Source: Asterionellopsis glacialis (taxonomy: Eukaryota > Bacillariophyta > Plagiogrammaphyceae > Rhaphoneidales > Asterionellopsidaceae). Taken from it: DNA of 14,839 nucleotides. The first letter of the stretch is position 1. The number at the start of each line of letters is the position of its first letter. Positions 10,176 through 14,839 of the stretch are shown here, piece after piece. The notes beneath the pieces are model-generated. The model was not told the origin of the DNA. It did not search any database and was given only the letters and a program-made list of their open reading frames with translations. The stretch covers positions 1 through 14,839 of the forward strand of contig WKLE02004077.1 of NCBI GenBank assembly GCA_014885115.2. The letters are read 5' to 3'. Both the position numbers and the translations under genes were made by a program.

Positions 10176-10290
10176 GATGTACAGGTACCTGGTACAGGTA
10201 TTAATACAAGGTACCCAGTACCGGGTAACAGGTACAGGTACTGTACCGGTAGTCTTTTCCATACCTGGTACAGGTATTCTACATGATGTA
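10176..10290. repeat. Dense degenerate GGTACC/GTAC palindromic tract (right)
   Basis: About 10 GTAC tetramers lie in roughly 115 bases, in words such as ACAGGTACCTGGTACAGGTA and ACAGGTACAGGTACTGTACC. It shares composition and motif style with the tract at 9640-9846 but is not a simple copy of it in either orientation. Confidence 0.8.
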
Positions 10291-10548
10291 CACCAATTTT
10301 TTTATGGATAGAGAGGATTTCAATTGAAGCCATGTAGGACTACTCGCACTCATATCAAGTGCCTGCCCGCAGAACATAAATCGAAGACACGGAGTATCTG
10401 TATCCATGATTGCTTTTTTAAATGGATGTTGAGTAAGGTTTCTGTGGGTTTGAAAAATCTCAAAATCAATCTTCAAGTCGCATATATTTCGTTTACACAA
10501 AATCAAAAGCCTTCTTAAAACGCTCTTCGCTTTTGGATTTGCCACGGT
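10291..10548. other. Presumed upstream region of the G8 protein gene
   Basis: It lies directly before the ATG at 10549. I see no clear TATA box, repeat or upstream exon. A 95-codon minus-strand frame (10566-10279) crosses the start of the G8 gene and has no recognisable features, so I treat it as a shadow. Confidence 0.4.
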
Positions 10549-13500
10549 ATGATGCTCTTTGCTCACATATGCGTAGCATCAACATTGTTGTTGTCATTCA
10601 TCAACAAAGGAGTCGATGCCATTGGATTTCGCCAGCAGGATGAAGCTGCATATTTACAAGAATTTGCTGACATCGTAGAAGCCTCCTATGCGGTTGTAGA
10701 CGATCCTATTGAAGAGAAGGGTTTGTTGGTGGAGTGTAAGAATTCTCTCTCTGTTATCAATAACGAGGATGTCGTTTATCTGTCACCGAGTAGTGGCCAG
10801 AATAATAACGTCGTTACAGCCGAACAGGCACAACTTCAATGTTCTCAATCGCAACACTGTATTGTTCCCACCAATGTTACTCTTGAAATGAATGCCAATT
10901 TAAATATTGGAGCATTGTTAGTAAAAGGAACATTAAAATGGAATGATTCCATTCAATTGACCTCAGAGAGTTATTTGTGTGCTGGTTTCCTCGTTGCAGA
11001 TGGTGGAGAAATAGATGTCCGTGTATCCGAAAAGAAGGCATGGATCTATCTGAAAGACAACGGTGCAATTCATCCACATTTAAAGTGAGTTCTTTTGATT
11101 TGCAGAGAGATAAAATCGCTGGATTTTTGAAAGATAGCTTGTTCTTACACTGTTTCTTATTAATTCTTTCTTTCGACTGAAACATTGCACAGATCTCGCG
11201 TCTTTGGAGGAATTGGCACTAATTCTCGTGTAGAGATTCGAGGAAGGCATTTGGAAAGAACCTGGACATTGCTAGATGAACCCTTGAACGTTGGAGATTC
11301 AAATCTAAAACTATTACATGACCCATCCAGAATGGGATGGAGGGTCGGCGACCGAATTGCAATTGCATCTACCGAGCAGTTCTCTAAGGGGTATTCGCAT
11401 GCCTTTCGCATTACATCATTAGATCTCAACTCTGTAGGAATTAATTCGCAGTCTACTGAATTCCACAAGGCTGATTTTATCAACAGACAGGGTGTAGAAG
11501 CTGTTTTAATGTCTGCGGAAGTTATCAATTTATCACGTAACATTATCATAACGGGCGACGACTTCACCAATATCCCGTGTGACTCATCAGTAACAAATCA
11601 AGCTCAAGGATGCAAGTGCGAATCGTGGCGAACTACGTGCACCGTAGGCCTTCACACCTTGCAAGCTCATAGTGGTTTGATGCGGATTACTAATACAAGG
11701 GTAGAAAAATGTGGACAACGCGGTATCCAAGGAAAGTATTGTCTCCACTTTCACAAAATGAAATCATGTCCCAATTGTGAGTTTTCGAACAATGCTATCG
11801 AAACTTCTCAACAGAGAGGAATTATCGTCCACGATACACATCGGTCATTAGTAGAGAGTAACGTTTTGTACAATGTCCGAGGTTCAGGTATTTACATAGA
11901 AGATGGAAACGAAATGCACAACAAGATAAAGCACAATGTTGTCATCTGTCCTTTCCCACTTTCATATGAAACTGGTGAATCGGGGTGTTCTATTCCTGGT
12001 ACTGACAATGCCCAAGCTGACACTAGTCTTAATCAAGCTGCTGTATATATACGAGCAGGAACAAATGATTTGATTGGAAATCGAGCAGCTCAAAGTTTTA
12101 ATGGGATGCTTTTTGAACCTGGAACGATAGGCGAGGCCTCCAACCAAGTATGTTCAAACGAAGTTGCACTAGGACGTTGGGAAGGCAATACTTGGCATGG
12201 TCATGGTAGGTTCGGAACATATACGCTATTTGGACCTTATGCCAAGATCAATAGTCGATCTCCTGAAAATCAAAACGGACATAGTAGTGTCGATTGGTCC
12301 GAATGCGATGGATTTGATGCCGATGGCAATACCAGAGGGTTACCTGCAGCAATTGTTAACAATGTTGACTATGATAATGTTTTCGTCGGACATTATGAAG
12401 CTGGTAAGTAAATACGCAAAAAAGGCACCTTATGTTGCCAATTCTTCGATCATATTCCTGATTTGAATTGCCTTATCATATTTGTTTCTCACAGGGGATA
12501 TCCAATATAAAAATCATGCAAGTTTTAATAATCTAAACCTCATGTATTGGAAGGAAACAAAGAACTTTGATGATGATTGTTCGGCGCACATTTCCAGTTC
12601 CTACTATGAGAATGGGAACATGGCTTTGCCAGATCAAGCCACTTTCATCATTGAAAATACCATCTTCGGTGACAATGTCAAGATAGAGGCCAATCATCAT
12701 TGTCAAGAAGGTGCCACAGGATTTCTCTGTATGCCACAGTATATTTTCCATAATGTTCAATGGACGAATCGCTCACCTAATACTAATTGGTTGTACTTTC
12801 AAAATGGCAATACCAATGATGGTGGTATCTACACGCTGTCACCTGAGTCGGCAGAAAGTCAAGTTGAAAATTTAATCTTCCCAGAGGGATACGTGTCTCT
12901 TGTTTCTTCCAGATTTACATACCTACTCTCGGCACCTGGTGGCATTTGCGTGTCTAGTACATCCTTGGGTTTAGGGTTGCGATATGACAATGGGATTCTT
13001 TGTAAGGTACCGCTCCGATCACTCAAAATCTATAGTCGGGGGCTGTTGAATGATGGGACGGCACCTACTATGTCCGTCCACGTTTGGTTTGGTGTGACCA
13101 GTAACGAGATACTTGAGTCTCCTCCAAGTGCGACTCAACCCATTCCATTTCATCAAATAGGTAGTACCAACAAGCAAGGATACGCACTCCCGGTCATCCC
13201 AGGAACCGAACATTCATACAAGCTCTCTCTCGCAAATATATTCAACGGAGATATTCCTAATGACTGGGTCGTTGAATTTAGCGATCCTGTAATGGGAAAT
13301 AGGTGGGGCATCGAATACATTCACTTGCAACTTCAAGGTAGACCTTGCGGTGTGGATGGTATCGTTAGTAGTCAGCACGACCGTCGGTTTTTATATAGTG
13401 GAGATGAGTTCATGGCGAAAAATGCCTGGGGCAACCACGGTGCATGCGTCGTTTCGAGCCAACCTCCAGATATACCTCTTATTAACTGTTCCAATTTTGT

Positions 13501-14839
13501 GGACGAAGGCAAAGGTATGTCTCATTTTGCGTCCCTCGTAATCTAACATAGCCACTTCCACCGTAAGTGTATCCCATTGTCTAACCAAAAAGTTCATAAT
13601 CTTCAGATGCTCTTCGGGCAACAGATTGCCCAGACCTTTGTTCTGCCACTTGCGACCCTCAAAACTCCTATTGTAATTGTGGCACGGGGACTTGTGAGTG
13701 CAAATCTGGCTTTTTAGGAGCCGATTGCTCGGTTGACCTTTGCGCAGCAGCTAGATGTGGCGACCATGGGGCGTGTACTGCTCGATATCTTGGTGACTTC
13801 TCTTCCCTCCCCGTAACAAGTATCAAGAATGCATGTATTTGCGACGAAGGATGGTTTGGGCCGCTTTGTGATATTCCTGATCCTTGCCTATCGAGTAATA
13901 TAACGTGCTCTGGTAACGGGATTTGTACATCAAACGGATTTGCGGCCCTTTGTGACTGTAACGAGGGCTATTCTGGCGAAAATTGCGAGGTTGGTTGTGA
14001 TGGAACTTGCTCGGTAAGTTGAACAGACTTTGCATTAGGATTAGTCACTATGCAAACATTTTTATATCTAACGATCGATTGTTCTCTACCGTATCTGATT
14101 GCAGGCTGGTGGTGGTACATATCCGTACGGTAAGTTTTGTTTTGTAGCGCTATGTAAAGCTCTCCTTCCTGACTTGATTCTTTGCTGAACTTTTGCCTCG
14201 TTTGGTCGTTTTATTCATAATCTAAACTTAGGCTGCGCGTCAGGGCCCATGGAAGGAAAAGTTGCATACCAGTGTGGGCCCACGGGAGGTTGCCATTATC
14301 TCGATGATGAAAGTTCTGGAAACCCAGACTGGTGCACGTACTACAATGTTTCTTCAATTCAGAATGTCTGCGACTGTACCAGTGAAAATGAATGCGAAAT
14401 TATCGGGCCATGTGATTCGGATGGACTCTGTCCTGCGCCCCAAAGCCGTCAAGATAACACACCATGTAACTCAATTCCATACGGAATTTGTTTGGGAGGA
14501 CATTGTACTGGCACTCCCACCTCAACCCCGACTATATTTCCAACCTTTTCACCAAGACCACCTCCATCTGTCGCACCCCCAACATCTCATCCCCCACCAC
14601 CTCCCCCTCCTTCAATTTTTAACTCCCCAACACCTGCAGTTCCCACTACTAGTTGTATAGGTGGCACTTGTTGCGATGATATCTGCACGGTAAGGATATA
14701 GTTCCATGGTTTGTCAATTTCCGGTGATCGAATCTTTCCTCTATTTTTGTTAGTAACGGAGTGTTGTATGTTCGTCTTCTTTCTTCATGAATGCTAAGGG
14801 CACATATCCGTACGGTTGTGCAAATGGTGGTAATGTACA
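10549..14839 (+). CDS. Secreted G8 / beta-helix / EGF-like multidomain protein (3' end beyond window)
   Basis: Exons inferred from splice signals with matching phases: 10549-11084, 11193-12403, 12495-13514, 13607-14013, 14105-14129, 14232-14689, 14799 to the edge, over 1,230 residues. The start is the first of two adjacent ATGs, followed by a signal peptide (FAHICVASTLLLSF, cleavage probably after VDA). A G8 domain at about 100-210 shows CIVPTNVTLEMNANLNIGAL and conserved glycines. A right-handed beta-helix region at about 210-580 contains CLHFHKM, SQQRGIIVHD and GSGIYIEDGNE, the pattern seen beside G8 in CEMIP, TMEM2 and PKHD1-type proteins. After a domain with GLLNDGTAPTMSVHVWFG (about 764), residues 923-1058 form Cys-rich EGF-like modules (CECKSGFLGADC, CICDEGWFGPLC, CDCNEGYSGENC). 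A Cys-rich module starting GGTYPYGCASG follows, then a Pro/Thr linker with seven prolines in a row. A second GTYPYGCANGG begins at the window edge. Likely an extracellular or wall-associated protein. CEMIP and TMEM2 act in hyaluronan breakdown, but substrate and activity here are unknown. Confidence 0.85.
14105..14839 (+). repeat. Repeated Cys-rich module (GTYPYGCA) in the G8 gene
   Basis: After splicing, 14114-14129 plus 14232 onward reads GTYPYGCASG. The exon starting at 14799 reads GTYPYGCANGG. Both copies begin a few residues after a CxxxC-type segment (VGCDGTCS in the first, CCDDICT in the second) and share the bases ACATATCCGTACGG. In the first copy an intron (14130-14231) splits the glycine codon; in the second the sequence reads straight through. 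The second copy is cut by the window end. Confidence 0.75.

Noticed and set aside
9640..10290. CRISPR-like or telomeric repeat array
   Set aside because: The words vary in sequence, length and spacing, with no constant repeat and spacer lengths and no tandem telomeric unit.
10279..10566. 95-codon minus-strand frame starting inside the G8 gene
   Set aside because: It overlaps the start of a well-supported gene, shows no domain, and its end runs into the edge of the GTAC tract.

Overview
The window reads as nuclear DNA of a protist, most likely a diatom or close stramenopile. Two long spliced genes have short (about 70-118 bp) introns, mostly with GTAAGT-like donors and AG acceptors, and the N-terminal domain of the first gene matches a family I associate with diatom genomes. 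No bacterial features (operons, Shine-Dalgarno sites) are evident, and I see no tRNA, rRNA or CRISPR array.

Layout. 1-107: possible 3' end of an upstream gene. 140-5172 (+): an 11-exon gene for a polytopic membrane protein of about 1,370 residues. It has a cytosolic EF-hand-like N-terminal domain, an acidic tandem repeat, roughly nine to ten membrane segments, a large Cys- and Asn-glycosylation-rich loop, and a conserved C-terminal domain ending in a coiled coil. The exon phases close perfectly across all ten introns, including one GC-AG intron and a 21-nt microexon. 5173-5753: intergenic, with an isolated TATA-like site. About 5754-9300: a visibly AT-richer, gene-dead island. It holds a broken minus-strand DNA-transposon transposase with a zinc-finger N-terminus, then a decayed but intron-bearing spermidine synthase pseudogene on the plus strand, then a MITE-like hairpin. 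About 9360-10290: non-coding DNA with two dense tracts of degenerate palindromic GGTACC/GTAC repeats. 10549 to the window end (+): a secreted multidomain protein with signal peptide, G8 domain, right-handed beta-helix, EGF-like modules and a Pro/Thr-rich linker. It is cut by the window edge just as a Cys-rich module begins to repeat.

The two intact genes are both surface or membrane proteins, but nothing shows that they work together. The material between them looks like transposon-associated accumulation: a dead transposase, a dead duplicate of a polyamine-biosynthesis gene and repeats. The strongest points for a second look are the tandem duplication with only amino-acid-changing differences, the spermidine synthase pseudogene, the GTAC palindrome tracts, the G8 protein, and the paralogous modules that differ by an intron.
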